Positions 48,241 to 59,452 of a stretch of 64,000 nt of DNA are shown one piece after another. The notes beneath the pieces were generated by a model. It had not been told where the DNA came from and made no database searches. It worked only from the letters and a program-made list of their open reading frames with translations. The translations under genes and the position numbers were made by a program. Where the stretch lies: the NCBI RefSeq assembly GCF_010093535.1, contig NW_022985170.1, positions 1,469,278-1,533,277 of the forward strand. The letters run 5' to 3'. Each line of letters starts with the position of its first letter. Within the stretch, counting starts at the first letter, position 1. This DNA comes from Lindgomyces ingoldianus. Lineage: Eukaryota; Ascomycota; Dothideomycetes; Pleosporales; Lindgomycetaceae.

Positions 48241-49253
48241 CTACTGCGCCTTCTTCGCCTTTGCCATCTTCCTTTCCCGCCTCTTCTTGGCGGCTTCTGG
48301 ACCAGCCTCCGTGTCAAGGAAGTAGTCCCACCACCTGAAGCTGCTGGCATAGTTGCCGATGAAGCGCTCATGATGGATGTCGTGGTGCTCAGCGCCAGCC
48401 CAGAATGGGATGAAATGGTGCAGACTCCAGGGGAACTCGTAGCCGCTGTGGGCGTCGATGGCTTGGAATAGACGAAAAACGATCCACAGGTACATAGTCA
48501 AGATGTGCAGATCCTTGGTGATAGCGCACCAGGCAATGGGTACGCCGACAGTGCCGAGACCGAGAACCATGACTTCAATAGGAGAGGCGTATTCAGCGGC
48601 CAAACCAAAAGGCGCAGAATATTGGTGGTGGATCTTGTGGATGTTCTTATACAGCGGACCCCAGTGCATGGCGCGGTGTATCCAGTAGTGCCAGGCATCC
48701 TCCAAAACGAAGAAGACAGCGATTTGGAAAGCCATCTTGTACATGCTAGGGAACGGGACCACAGTGCTCATGCCGAAATATTGACACATGGGGTGGAAGA
48801 GCCAGATTTGCGGGAGTTCGACGGTGACGTGGGAAATGAAGACGAGGAAAGCGCATTGCCATTGCTCGTAGGCGGTGGGGATTTTTTGCTGCAAACAAGC
48901 CCAGTTAGCCCCTAATCCTGAGAAAGCTGGGTCGGCGGGTAAGTACCTGCTGCAGTTTGTACCGCCTGAACCACGGAATTGCGTCGATTATGATCCAGGG
49001 CAGTGACCGTCCAAAGTACACGATTTCGTGCATGGCGAAGGACATGATACCGGTGGCCAAGACATCGTTCTGCATGTACGTGTACCACGCGAGCCAAAGG
49101 CGTTCGAAGTAATTGAGAGAGACATTATACTTGGAAATCTCTTCAAACGAAGCCCAATACGAGTCCAGCGCCATTGGCGACAGGATGGACGTGGAATTCC
49201 TAAAAGGAGGGTTAGCAAGGCGGTGAGGAAAGACAGGGACAAAATCCGTACAT
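48241..49253 (-). CDS. ERG25: C-4 methylsterol monooxygenase (Erg25)
   Basis: Exons on the minus strand: 49253-49252 (the A and T of the start codon), 49199-48947, 48888-48241; 300 aa. The three diiron histidine boxes of the fatty-acid hydroxylase superfamily are present: HRAMH (156-160), HKIHH (169-173) and HHDIHH (253-258). Several hydrophobic segments span residues 45-240. The C-terminus is Lys/Arg-rich and ends KKAQ, a KKxx ER-retrieval form. The enzyme oxidises 4,4-dimethylsterol and 4-methylsterol in the ER, using O2 and electrons from cytochrome b5/NADH, as part of the C-4 demethylation complex with Erg26 and Erg27. Without the first intron, translation could start at the internal Met (49174, MALDSYW). 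The spliced start gives MNSTS, which agrees with the N-terminus I recall for other fungal Erg25 proteins. Confidence 0.95.
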
Positions 49254-50285
49254 CTTGGATCGCACGCGATGACAACAAGTCCACGCACTCAATTGGAACA
49301 AAGACGCTCTCGCAATAAAGGAATGACTGCAGGGACAAGATACTGGAAAGTCCAGGTACAGTGGAAAAGAAGAACAGGAACAAGGAGGCGGTTTATTATC
49401 TAGATTTGTTGAAGCGACGATCCGACAACCACACCACTTTGGGGACGAAGGAACAAGCCGTTCCGAGCACCTAGCGCCATCACGTGATGTTGCGCTAGCC
49501 CTTTAAAGTTGACAACCCACCCAATCAGTCTCTGCTATTCGGGTTCATTTCACTCACCGCCTTCGCTGTCGTGCTTGGAGCTTCCCGTGGCCAGATTTTT
49601 TGCCTGCCGGATTTCTTCCTGCCGACGAGTCTGATCGTACATGGTAAAAGTCTTTGTTTGCGTCACGTCACCGTGGTCTCAAATGACCGGTCTGCAAGGC
49701 CAGTGAATGTCCAAAAATCCCTCTTGCGGCACTTGGAACAACTAACCTTGTACCTTGTGGCAGTGCTGTCGTGGCAACAATGACGAGGCGACTAGGGGGA
49801 AAAAACTCCATGTCGGTTGCGAATGAGAAAAGAAAAGAGACGCCATCGGCATGAACAGAATCATCGCTGCTTTCGCTCTTGCGCTCGACGTTAATGATCC
49901 TGTAAGCCAATTCTCAAAGAAGCTAACTCAAGGATATAGAATTTTATGTTTTATACACATCCTCTCCTGTGTGTCTCAATCTGCTGCACTTTAGGCTTAG
50001 AGTGTACCTCCTTTTTTCTGCGGTATTGGCCAGCTAAGGAGTGAGGCTTCAGCATTTCTTCGCCCTCATTGGCATATTTGCTCAGCCTTACCTACTGCCA
50101 AGACCCATCCTTGTGGGAGGATGGAAGAACCTCGTCAGGTTTGCACCTTGATGTCAATTGTTCGCCTCTATTACTCGCCTCTATTTCTTCCTATAAATGC
50201 CTCCTTGTTGGGTCTTTCTCCAAAGTCTATACCTCTAACGACAGCGGGCAGTCCCAAAGTGCGCCATAGCTTACACAAGGCTAGA
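49254..50285. other. Divergent promoter region between ERG25 and the kinase gene
   Basis: No supported gene. It contains the ERG25 5' flank and the promoter and 5' UTR of the kinase. The kinase frame stays open upstream to 50121, which is treated here as UTR. Confidence 0.45.
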
Positions 50286-53170
50286 ATGAATAGTTCTCCC
50301 GGCCGTAACGATCCACTTCGGCCTCTGGCACCGAAGCACGAGTTCGTTGAAGGCAAGCACATCGAGTTTAACGAAACCGATGAGCTTCCCTTGGATTCCA
50401 GAGGAGCCCTAGGCCGTGGAGGCGAGGGTGAAGTCGACATAGTTGTAATTAAGACATCGGCCACCTATGCGAGAAAATGCTGGAAGCGACTGAATCCCAA
50501 AACCCGAACAAGGCATCTGAAGGAAATTGAATTAATGAAGCGTCTCAAGCCCCATCCACACATAGTGCAAATATTCGGGACGTATTCCAAAGGCAACGAG
50601 CTAGCAATTATGATGTCTCCGGTAGCCGAGTCAGACTTGCAGAAAGCCCTGGAAGTGGGCGCCATTCCAGAGAAAACCCTGAAGCAGGCATTCGGATGCT
50701 TAGTCACCGGCCTTGCTTTCATTCATAAAGGCAAAATAATACACGGAGATATTAAGCCCAGTAACATTCTATTGTCTGGGTGCCGATTTCTTTGGACCGA
50801 TTTTGGGTGTTCCAAAGATATCTCTGGATTGCAAGATACGATGACCGAGGCCACAATGCGGGGGACTCGAGGTTATTGGGCTCCAGAAGTCTTTCGACTC
50901 GAGCAACGGGGACGGTCCGCAGATGTTTTCTCCCTGGGATGTGTTTTAATGGAGGTATGGAGTGTCTTGAAAGGGCATGCTTACATGAAGGACAACCCAG
51001 CTTCGTTCCTTTCTCTTAGCCCATACTTTCTCCGTCTTGAAGGCTCTCAAAGTCTTCAGTCGTGGGTTGAGGCTATGGAAAAAGCACATGATGAGCCTGT
51101 GGACAATCTGTGGTTAAGCTCTTGTATCAAAATGCTTCGGGTAGATCCAAAACAACGGCCTAAATTAGCGGAATTCCTGAATGGATTAGGTCGAAGCAGC
51201 CAACGAGAAAGTTTCATGCATGCACTCTTCTGTGTATCTTGCGCGGAAGAGAGAAAGAAGATTAAGTCTATCTCAAGCAATCCAACAGTTGCCGAACCAG
51301 TAGAGTCTCGAGCAGAAGCAAGCTCAGGTGAGGATACATCATCGAAGGGGTCTGGAAACGAAGCTTCATCGGAGGACCTAACCGCTCCAATTGATTCCTC
51401 TAAGATACCTTCAACTAATAAAAAGGTCGACACCGTGAGTGAACTTCTTTCTCACCTAATTCACAGTAAAACATTACTTAAGATTTCTCCTTAACTATGA
51501 ATGCTTATTCGCCTTACAGACAACACCAGTTGGTTCTGTCCAGCTCTCACCAGCATTCTGTTCACGTCCTCCGAGCGTTGCCGACAGCATTCCATTTTAC
51601 CCAAAATTGGCATGGCCTAATCTTCACATCTTTGACTCCACTCCCCAGTGGGGATCGCCATTGCGGAGAAGGGAATCCCTGCTCAAACTTCAGTCGTATC
51701 CATTAGCTTCACCTCTGACTGAGAAGACAGTATCTAGTGGCAAGCGTCTAGATACCGAAAATTTCGCTCCTACCGTTATAGACCCTGCTTCATCGGGTCT
51801 CCTGGCCACGATCCCCGCAAAAGCGCAGACAAGGTCGACTCATCAGCTTGATAATAGTATCCCCCAAGATGGAGCTCCAGGTAGCTTCGAGGAAACAACG
51901 TTGCTGCACGACTCAGGACTTCTGCAAATCCACCAGCCTCCTGCTAAATTCCACCACCCGGGTGTGGCTTCTAACCCCCATGTTGACGAACATCTAGTAC
52001 CCTTGGAATCGGCTGGCAACCGCCCGTCTACTCCGCCTCCTCCACCCACCCCAACCTCTCGCACACCTTCTATAAACTCATATCTGTCAATGGAAGGCCA
52101 TTCTCTATCAAAAGGTCTAGAGCATGAAACCAACAATCACCGCGCAAAATTTCCTCTGCCGATCCTACCACCATATCCCCTTCCTCTACCACCATCGCCA
52201 TCGTCATTAGCAGATAGCCCATACACTCCTGTAAGAACACTCAAAGTTTCAGCCTTCTGTCTTACCAATTTCTGAGCAGCCATTATGTGAACCAAACCAC
52301 CTCCCTTTCCAGATGTATTCCGTCCCCCCTCCTCTTCCTGGACTAGCTTTAACGGAAGAGGTTCTGCAAAAGTCTCATTCTATGAGTGTGCCAACATTCA
52401 CTCATACCCCCCTCTATGCCCCTCCTCCTCCTCTTCTTCCTCCTCCTCCTCCTCCTCCTCCTCCACATGTTCACTCGTCATCAGCGCAAGTGCTGATCGA
52501 TGAAGTCCGACCAACATACACACCTAATTATACATACTCACCTCCGCCCCCATCTCCGCATCCCGCAAACTGTCCGCCATCACATCAGATACCATACATT
52601 ACCAATAGCCTCCAAACATATGATTATCCTGTCAATCCGGACTCGCCTCCTCCACCTCCCGCAAGCCCTCCGCCATCACATCAGATACCATACACCACCA
52701 ATGGCCCCCAGTTATATGAATATCTAGTCAATCCGGCCCCTCCACCTCCACCTCCACCTCCCTTTAGTATGTCAATCCAAAGCCAGGAGAAATCGAACAA
52801 GCCAAACCAGAGAGGACACTTCAAGAATGCCGTGTCATTCGCTAGTGGAAAAGATGGACTGCCAGCCCTTGTATCACAATATTCTAATCGACACCAAGCT
52901 GATCCTCCGCCACCTCCACCATCGCTACATGCTAGCCAAATCCAGACTAATCCTCCACCGCCAATAAAACCTTCACACACTCTACTTATTCCCCCACCTG
53001 GACCAACGAACAATAAACCCAACGACGGCGATATCGCTCTGGGCCCTCTACCGGCCCCATATCCACCACCTCCTGGTTATGAATGGTGCCAAGACGCACC
53101 CCGACCTGGGCTGACTCCCCGTATATGGCTGCAGCTTGCGAGAACTACAGCTATCAAATGTCGGCTTTGA
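50286..53170 (+). CDS. Protein kinase with long polyproline C-terminal tail
   Basis: Three exons, 50286-51434, 51520-52230, 52313-53170; both introns are phase 0 with GTGAGT and GTAAGA donors; 905 aa. The kinase domain (residues about 35-300) has glycine loop GRGGEG (43-48), an ARK lysine at 64 in place of VAIK, EIELMKRL, HGDIKPSN (near 153) in place of HRD, TDFG (near 172) and WAPEVF. The ARK and HIVQIFGTY features match a kinase group expanded in Pezizomycotina. After it comes a Ser/Glu-rich linker (380-440), then about 465 residues rich in proline with many PPPPP blocks (LPPPPPPPPPH-like). The last 40 residues look ordered (YEWCQDAPRPGLTPRIWLQL). Such tails may bind profilin, SH3 or WW domains. 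The ATG at 50286 was preferred to 50121 because the earlier part is not kinase-like. Confidence 0.8.
52577..52768 (+). repeat. Tandem 96-bp coding duplication in the polyproline tail
   Basis: The sequence starting CCATCACATCAGATACCATA occurs at 52577 and again at 52673, 96 bp apart (32 codons). Each encodes SHQIPY-x-TN followed by Y-x-VNP and a proline run. The copies have diverged at several positions but stay in frame. Confidence 0.85.
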
Positions 53171-53722
53171 GTGGGCTTTCAGTGCTGTAGAATCTAATAT
53201 CACTTATATTTCTTATATTCTTAACAAGAAAACTGTTCATTTCATTATGGTATGTTAATTACAAAATATAACTATTGTCATTATTTTATTTTTTTCAAGC
53301 CGCTATTCCTTTCTTTGCCCAACTTGTTTCAAGGAACCAGTTCCGTATATTTCTCTAGCCAATTTCATATTTCCCATTTACGTGATACATTAAGCAGGAC
53401 GCATCCGGCCAGTAGGAAGAAACGACAGGTGGACACAACTCTCTAATACCGCGCCCTCCACCCACCTACCTATATCCGAGGTATAACATGTCACCAAGAA
53501 CATTATGCGGAGCGAGATTCCCAAAAAGGAAGGAATATACATCTTTCAGCGTATATAAGAGAAGGGCTACAGTGCGCATGTTGCGCGAAGCCTAGCTCCT
53601 CTGGAGGAACCGAGATAGTCCACTACGAGAGTGCAGGTCAAGGACAGGCCAAGCCAGCAAACATACATGCATCCATGATCTGATTCTCAAAACAACTCCA
53701 ATCTCCAATGCAACCACCCATT
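53171..53722. other. Convergent intergenic region
   Basis: This is the 3' flank of the kinase and of the OPT transporter. It is AT-rich to about 53300. No gene is seen. Confidence 0.5.
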
Positions 53723-56700
53723 TTACCATTTATGCGGCCCAAAAATTTCGCCAGCAGGTACCGTTTTGTAAGGGCAAGCCTGCCAATCGCAGCCCTGAAT
53801 ATCTTTAGTACACCTGCCCATCCTAATATCCCATTCATCGGCAGGTCATCACTCACCTGTTTATACACCTCCGTCCCCCACCACTTAAACCCGTTCATCC
53901 ATCCGGGGAACACAATCCCAAAAAAAATCACCACCACTCCGACTGCCAACCCGCTATCCAAAGCCGCGCTCAACGTCATGTTATATTTCTTCCACCATGC
54001 CATCTTGCGCTTCCGGATCTCGTAGTTGAAAATGTAGCACACAATAGCCCAAACTGAGAAATTGAGGCCAGTGGCGGGAGGTATCCAGCTTAAGGACCCG
54101 AACACAACAGCAAGATTGACCTTCCGCAGAATTGATTTGCGGTTATTTCGAGCGAGGGACCAGAGGATGATGGGAGCTACAGCGCCGACAAGAAACGCCC
54201 ACACTAGGGGGCGGTAAAGTGTACCGGGACCAAAGAAACGGCGGGGGCCAACAACGCCCCAGAGAATACTTCCGTTAAAATGGACGCGAGCTATAGGGCA
54301 TGTGAAGCCGTTGATTGCTTGGGGTGTACATATGCCGGGGATGAAGGCGAGCATCCAATTCAAGACACCAATCTGTGTAAGACTAGAAATGATGGTTGCG
54401 GACAGCTGAAGGTTGAAAAGAATTCGTGGTGGTATTTTCATATAGTGGCCAAGTTTGAGATCCGACGAGAATTTAAGACCTTGGGTTGAGGTAATGTAGC
54501 CATAGGTTGTGAAGACCATATTTGCGACTGGACGGCCTGGAAAAGCAACGCCGCAGATTAGTTGGCAAATAAGGTACAGACTACTCTGCTGGTTTGTGAT
54601 CGCCATTACAATACCAATTGGAATGAATAAGGTAGCGCCTATGCTTAGTGCGAGCAACAGGCCGTACCACGGCAGGTGAATAGGGTAGCTGGACTGTTAG
54701 CAATTGCAGGGAGCTGGGCATGGTGCACGTACTATTCGACTACGAATATGCCAATCGCAGTCATGCTTACACCAGTCATGATATACCAGAAAATTGGCAC
54801 ATCGTCATATCGCCGCATTAGCCGGTTATGGACGTCCTCTACATTGAGTAGATCCTCAAGTTCGGGTTCTGATGCTGTTATGCTTGTCCTGCGCAACCTC
54901 GCCGAAGTAGCGAAGCCATTTCTTTCAGGGCCACTTGACAGTGGCTCATAGGCTGCGCTTGGCCTTCTTCGAACCTCTGCCCAAGAGCGACGCCATTGCC
55001 TCCAAATGTCCTTGCCGTGCCAAAGCGCAGTGTGTGAGATCAAAGCTGTAAGAGCAGCAAACTGAAGCGCATAGCTCAAGACGTAGGTGATAGGGAGAAA
55101 TACTCGGCTGTAGTTCTGATATGCCTCCTTATCAAACATGAAGTTGTCTGTCAAGATCTTGCTGACATCATACGGCTTCCCTCTATTGTCGAAGACTGCT
55201 GCAGAGAGGATAGGCATATATGAGGAGAACATAACGTTCGCATAATCTAATTCTTGTTAATTTTTCATGCATACGTGCCGTCAGTGGGGAACATACACAT
55301 CAATGGAGCCATAATCCACATGACCAAGACGAGCCCACCAACGATGTTTAGGGCAGCCCAAAATGGTGTGACGAGAGGGGAGCCAATGTAAGCAATTTGC
55401 GCCCAATCGAAAGTTAAGGGGAATAATCCAAGCCCAGATGCTATCCCAAACTGCAACAGTTAGCCCCACAGACTTACACGCGGAGTATGTACCTACAAGA
55501 TTCGCAACGACGACATTCCTCGGCGCGAACCATGTGATGACGCTAAAATAACTCAAAGCAGGCATAAGTAGTCCGGGTAGAAAGTAAAAGGCAGCCGACC
55601 CGCTGAACACAAGGACAAAGAATCTGGAACGAGATACAGTCCAGCCATCGGCGGGTTTATTCTGGTCTTTGTGTAGCGCAGTGAACATGGCTGTAGAGAC
55701 GAGGGTGCTCGGCCAAATCATGCCACTCGGTCGAACTAGAAATTGTCGAGTGAGGCCAGCGAGTGCATAGCCCAGAATCTGAGTCGAAAGAGTAAGGAGG
55801 ATCTGGTAGGTGACTCCGAGATCCTGATGATAGAATTTAGTTTGTTCCACAATGACCTATACGACTATTTAGCCCTCATGACATCTAAGTTGAGAACTGT
55901 GAAGCGAACATCTGTAGCGAAAGCAAATCCAAAGGATACATTACTGCTGATATATACACAGCAATGTTCCTTTTCGTTCCAATGTCCCTGCGCGAACCAA
56001 AGCCGAAGTCGTCGTTTCCAGGGGTCTTTTGGTTGGAACCTTTGGGACGCACGGGCTGAATTGGGTCGGCCTTCATTCTCATATATGGTACGATCTGAAA
56101 GAGATGGGTTGCGTTGGATAGATCCATGTAGAAAAGTTTCGTCGGGGTCACCATTTCGTTTAAGAACTTGGTCCCAGAGGAGACCAAGGGGATGAACAAG
56201 CAAAAGAGCAATAATGGGGGTAATGCTAACGCTCGGGTATCTCAACGAAAAGAACAAATTTGTGGAAGAGCCTAATATTGCGAAAAAGATTGAGAGCGTC
56301 CACATTCGAGGTGTGTTGATTGACAGTGAGATGTCGTCAGTGGCGGCGACGGAAGCACGCACTTGAGCGTAAGGAGAGTTATCGGACGGTTGGCCATCTA
56401 TCTTCACATCGTGCAAGCCATCGCTTTCTGAGGTTTCTTCGTCATCTTCGTCGTCGTGGTCCTCCTCCAGATGGCTACTGCTTGAGGACGACTGCAGACT
56501 TTCGAAGATGCGCGGCACGCCAGCTGCCGGCGCAACACTCCCGGAGGTGAACCGTGGTTCCAAGCTAGATTCTTCTTGCCTTTCAATAGTTTCATCGGGT
56601 GTCCTGCTACTGCTCCCGTCCTTCATGCCACGTCGACGGGTCCGCGATGTTGTGTATGTAGGCTCACTCCGGATTGAGTCATCTTGGCTGCGATTAAAGG

Positions 56701-57151
56701 ATGCTCGAGAATGCCCCACCGCCGGCTCGCTGTGTCTAAGTTTGCTCTTCCCTTTTCTTTTGCTTCGTGACAGGATCCGATTAGTCACATGATTGTCGTC
56801 GGTATCAGAATCACCTGGACTGGAGCTTAATGAAAGGATTGGAAGACCGCCATACGACCCAGTGCCCTGTGCTGGTGATGAACGCACTAGTAGCGGGGCG
56901 CGGGACATCTCTTTCTTGTCTGGAGGAGCGGAAGAGAGCTCTGTTCGGTTCTCTGTCTGATTCTGATCGCAGCCGTCATGAGGTGTCGCTTCGGGTGTGG
57001 CTATGTTCCTTGCTTTTTCGGGAAGAACATTGAGTTCGTAGCTGCCTTCGGAAGGGGCCAAAGCCGCGGGATTTGCGTCACTAACACGTGCGCTTGAGGA
57101 AAGAACACAGAGGTTCAACTCTGGCCGCGAAGGGCGGGCTTCAGACCCCAT
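53723..57151 (-). CDS. Oligopeptide transporter (OPT family, Isp4-like)
   Basis: Six exons on the minus strand: 57151-55910, 55856-55497, 55450-55297, 55246-54733, 54688-53857, 53794-53723. All phases agree; 1057 aa. Residues 1 to about 285 form a long Ser/Glu-rich cytosolic extension with an acidic [12 protein letters not shown] patch, unusually long for the family. The rest is the polytopic OPT core: [37 protein letters not shown]-like [33 protein letters not shown], an NP-type loop, the [15 protein letters not shown] motif, an [14 protein letters not shown] signature, WFNY-like IFNYEIRK and the C-terminal [26 protein letters not shown] end on its own last exon. OPT proteins couple uptake of tetra/pentapeptides, and in some cases glutathione or metal chelates, to protons at the plasma membrane. 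The start was chosen at MGSEARP; an upstream in-frame ATG exists at 57193. Confidence 0.93.
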
Positions 57152-57473
57152 ATGTACGACGTGGCGGCATGGGTGCCAACAATAGTTGTCCAAAGAGGTC
57201 CAGTGAAGTGCGATGTCTGCTGGCCTGGTGACTTATCAGATCAGATAACGGTTAGATCCGTGGTCCCAGGCTACATCGCCAAGGCCATCACGCTGCATGC
57301 ATGGCCCGAGATCGGACGATGCAGGGCGGGAAACACCTGCACATTATCCAACACTTGTTTGTTCAATATTCCACTGTTCAACGTGATACCTAGCTTTTGT
57401 CTCACCTCTACAGTATTCGTACAATATTTACAAACCGGTGCTTCATCCTATCTACAGGAATGTAGCCGTCCGA
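57152..57473. other. Short intergenic region
   Basis: It holds the OPT promoter and the 3' end of the AAA ATPase gene. No gene is seen. Confidence 0.5.
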
Positions 57474-58985
57474 TTAGCTCACATCCACATGAGCTTGGCG
57501 TTGGCTAGGATCGGCGGCGATACTAGCCACCATTTTGATGGCACCCTCTACATCATCCTTGTTGTACAGAAACAACCCTTGTAGGGCCGCCGTGCTCACC
57601 GTATCTACCAGACCAAGTTCTTTGACCTTCGCCATGAACCTCAGTTTTGCTTCACCGCCTTGATCAAACTCCGCGTAGAAGCGATCCCAGAGCTGTTCGA
57701 TCTGGTATGCAGTTGCCTCACCCAACCGAATGGTCATGTCAACCCGACCGGGTCGAACAAGGGCCTCATCTAATCTTTCGACATGATTTGTTGTCAAAAA
57801 TATGATGCGCTCTTCAGCGCTTGCCACCCCATCCAAGGCGTTCAGTAACCCTGAGAAGGTAACTGTTGCGCCGGCATACCCATCCTCGTCCGGTTTCCTG
57901 CGGTTGACAAATGCAGCATCGGCATCCTCCAGCAGAACAATAGTCCGACGTGGGACCTTAGTTAGCAGATGATTCAGCCGATCGTCTGTCAAACCTCGCT
58001 CGCTTACATTGAGGATGGCTATGTTAAAATCCAAGTGGCCTGCCAATGCTTGGATGAAGGAGCTCTTTCCTGTTCCAGGGGGCCCATATAACAGATAGCC
58101 TCGTCGATATGGTATCCCGCGATCCAGATACCAGGTCCGCGCAGCGATGAATGCCTGCACATCCTCGACAATTCTCTCTTTTACGCCGCGTTCCAAGACC
58201 ACCGAGTCTATAGGTCGCTTCCTCTTAGGCTCGCCGAAAGGTATCCAGTCAGGGCCCATAGAGTTGAATATGACGGTCTTGCCTTCCTGCATCTGTTGAG
58301 CCAGCTGGTGTGCTTCGGCGAAAATCTCTTCAAACACATTACGATGCGCATATAGCGTTGTAAGGGTTATTGTCTCGAATGGGTCACCCTTTGTCATATC
58401 GAACGCCTTCTCTCGTTGCCGATTGACCCATATGAGAGCTCCGCCATAACGAACCATGTGTTGGCCGTGACCGGGGACGAAGGAGAAATGCGCCGCATGC
58501 GAGGGGCCATTCTTGGGCTGGTAGGTCCGTACTTGGAGGTGGTGCAGGCGTGGGTTGAATCGCTGAATCAAAGAGGAGAGAATGCCGCCCTTGACACTCG
58601 ATTTCGCGCCCGGTGAGAGCTGGGCGCCCGCGAGCTGTGCCCTCTGGAATGTCGTCATCCATTGGAGCAGCCAGGGGTAGGCATCATCGTGCCGAGTTAT
58701 TTCCAGATCCACCAACATGCGGCGACGCAGCAGCGCAGCACCATGTTGAAGACCCTTCTGCCCTATTCGCGCTGCGGCGGCAAGCGCTGCCAGGCCAAAG
58801 CCCTATGGTGACGGTGAGCAGTCTTCCAATTCAGCGCAAAGACCAGTGCATACGGCGGTAAAGAAGGGATTGCCGGTCAGCTGCGCAAAATATGAGCTGA
58901 AGCCATCGCCGCTCTCGACATTGGCCTGTTTTGCCAGCTGGTGAGGGCTATGCTGCGATGCGGCAGGCGCGTTGTTGGAGGCCAT
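57474..58985 (-). CDS. BCS1-like AAA ATPase
   Basis: Exons 58985-58854 and 58802-57474 on the minus strand join in phase 0; 486 aa. The N-terminus (residues 30-60: SSYFAQLTGNPFFTA then GFGLAALAAAARIG) fits the single membrane helix with the internal targeting region of the Bcs1 family. Next comes the BCS1_N domain (RRRMLVDLEITRHDDAYPWLLQWM, RTYQPKNG). The AAA module has Walker A GPPGTGKSS (284-292), Walker B IVLLEDADAAF (about 332-342), sensor/arginine-finger region LTTNHVERLDEALVRPGRVD. Bcs1 sits in the mitochondrial inner membrane and translocates the Rieske protein Rip1 into complex III. Filamentous fungi carry several paralogues, so this may be the true Bcs1 or a paralogue. The length of 486 is close to typical Bcs1 (about 450). 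It shares a 467-bp divergent promoter with the RRM gene. Confidence 0.92.
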
Positions 58986-59452
58986 GAGCCTTCAAAGTAC
59001 GATCGCCGCGGCAAATTCTGGCGTGGCTTCACAGGTGAAATAACGCTATACCAGATTGAGCGCCTGCGCCAAGCAGGCGTTTACGCAGGAGCTGCACGGA
59101 GAGCGTCTATTCCGTCACACAGGCCTCGTTTCGGCTGTAGAAGAGAGGGCATGCGGCGTGATCCTGCTGAGAAGCGCGTATTCACGTTGAAGTGTGCCCT
59201 CTTGCTCAACTCGTCAGGGAGGAAAGCGCGCTGCAGCTGCAGATGGCAAAATCCGGGGTCGAGCCTTCCCAATGCAATGGAAGCGCTAACTCAGATGCAC
59301 TGCACAGAGCTTGGGAAGCTTGGGCCATCTGATAAAACACTCCACGGCCAGGCCAAGATTAGCCTCCCACAAGTCGCCCTCCACCTGCATCAATCACCTG
59401 TGCCCCAAAAAGGCTTCACTGCCCCAACTTCCTTTCCTTCGTCCCAGCCATC

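Noticed and set aside
50121..50285. Longer N-terminus for the kinase
   Set aside because: The extra 55 residues are unlike any kinase lead-in and the Met at 50286 starts a better-looking protein.
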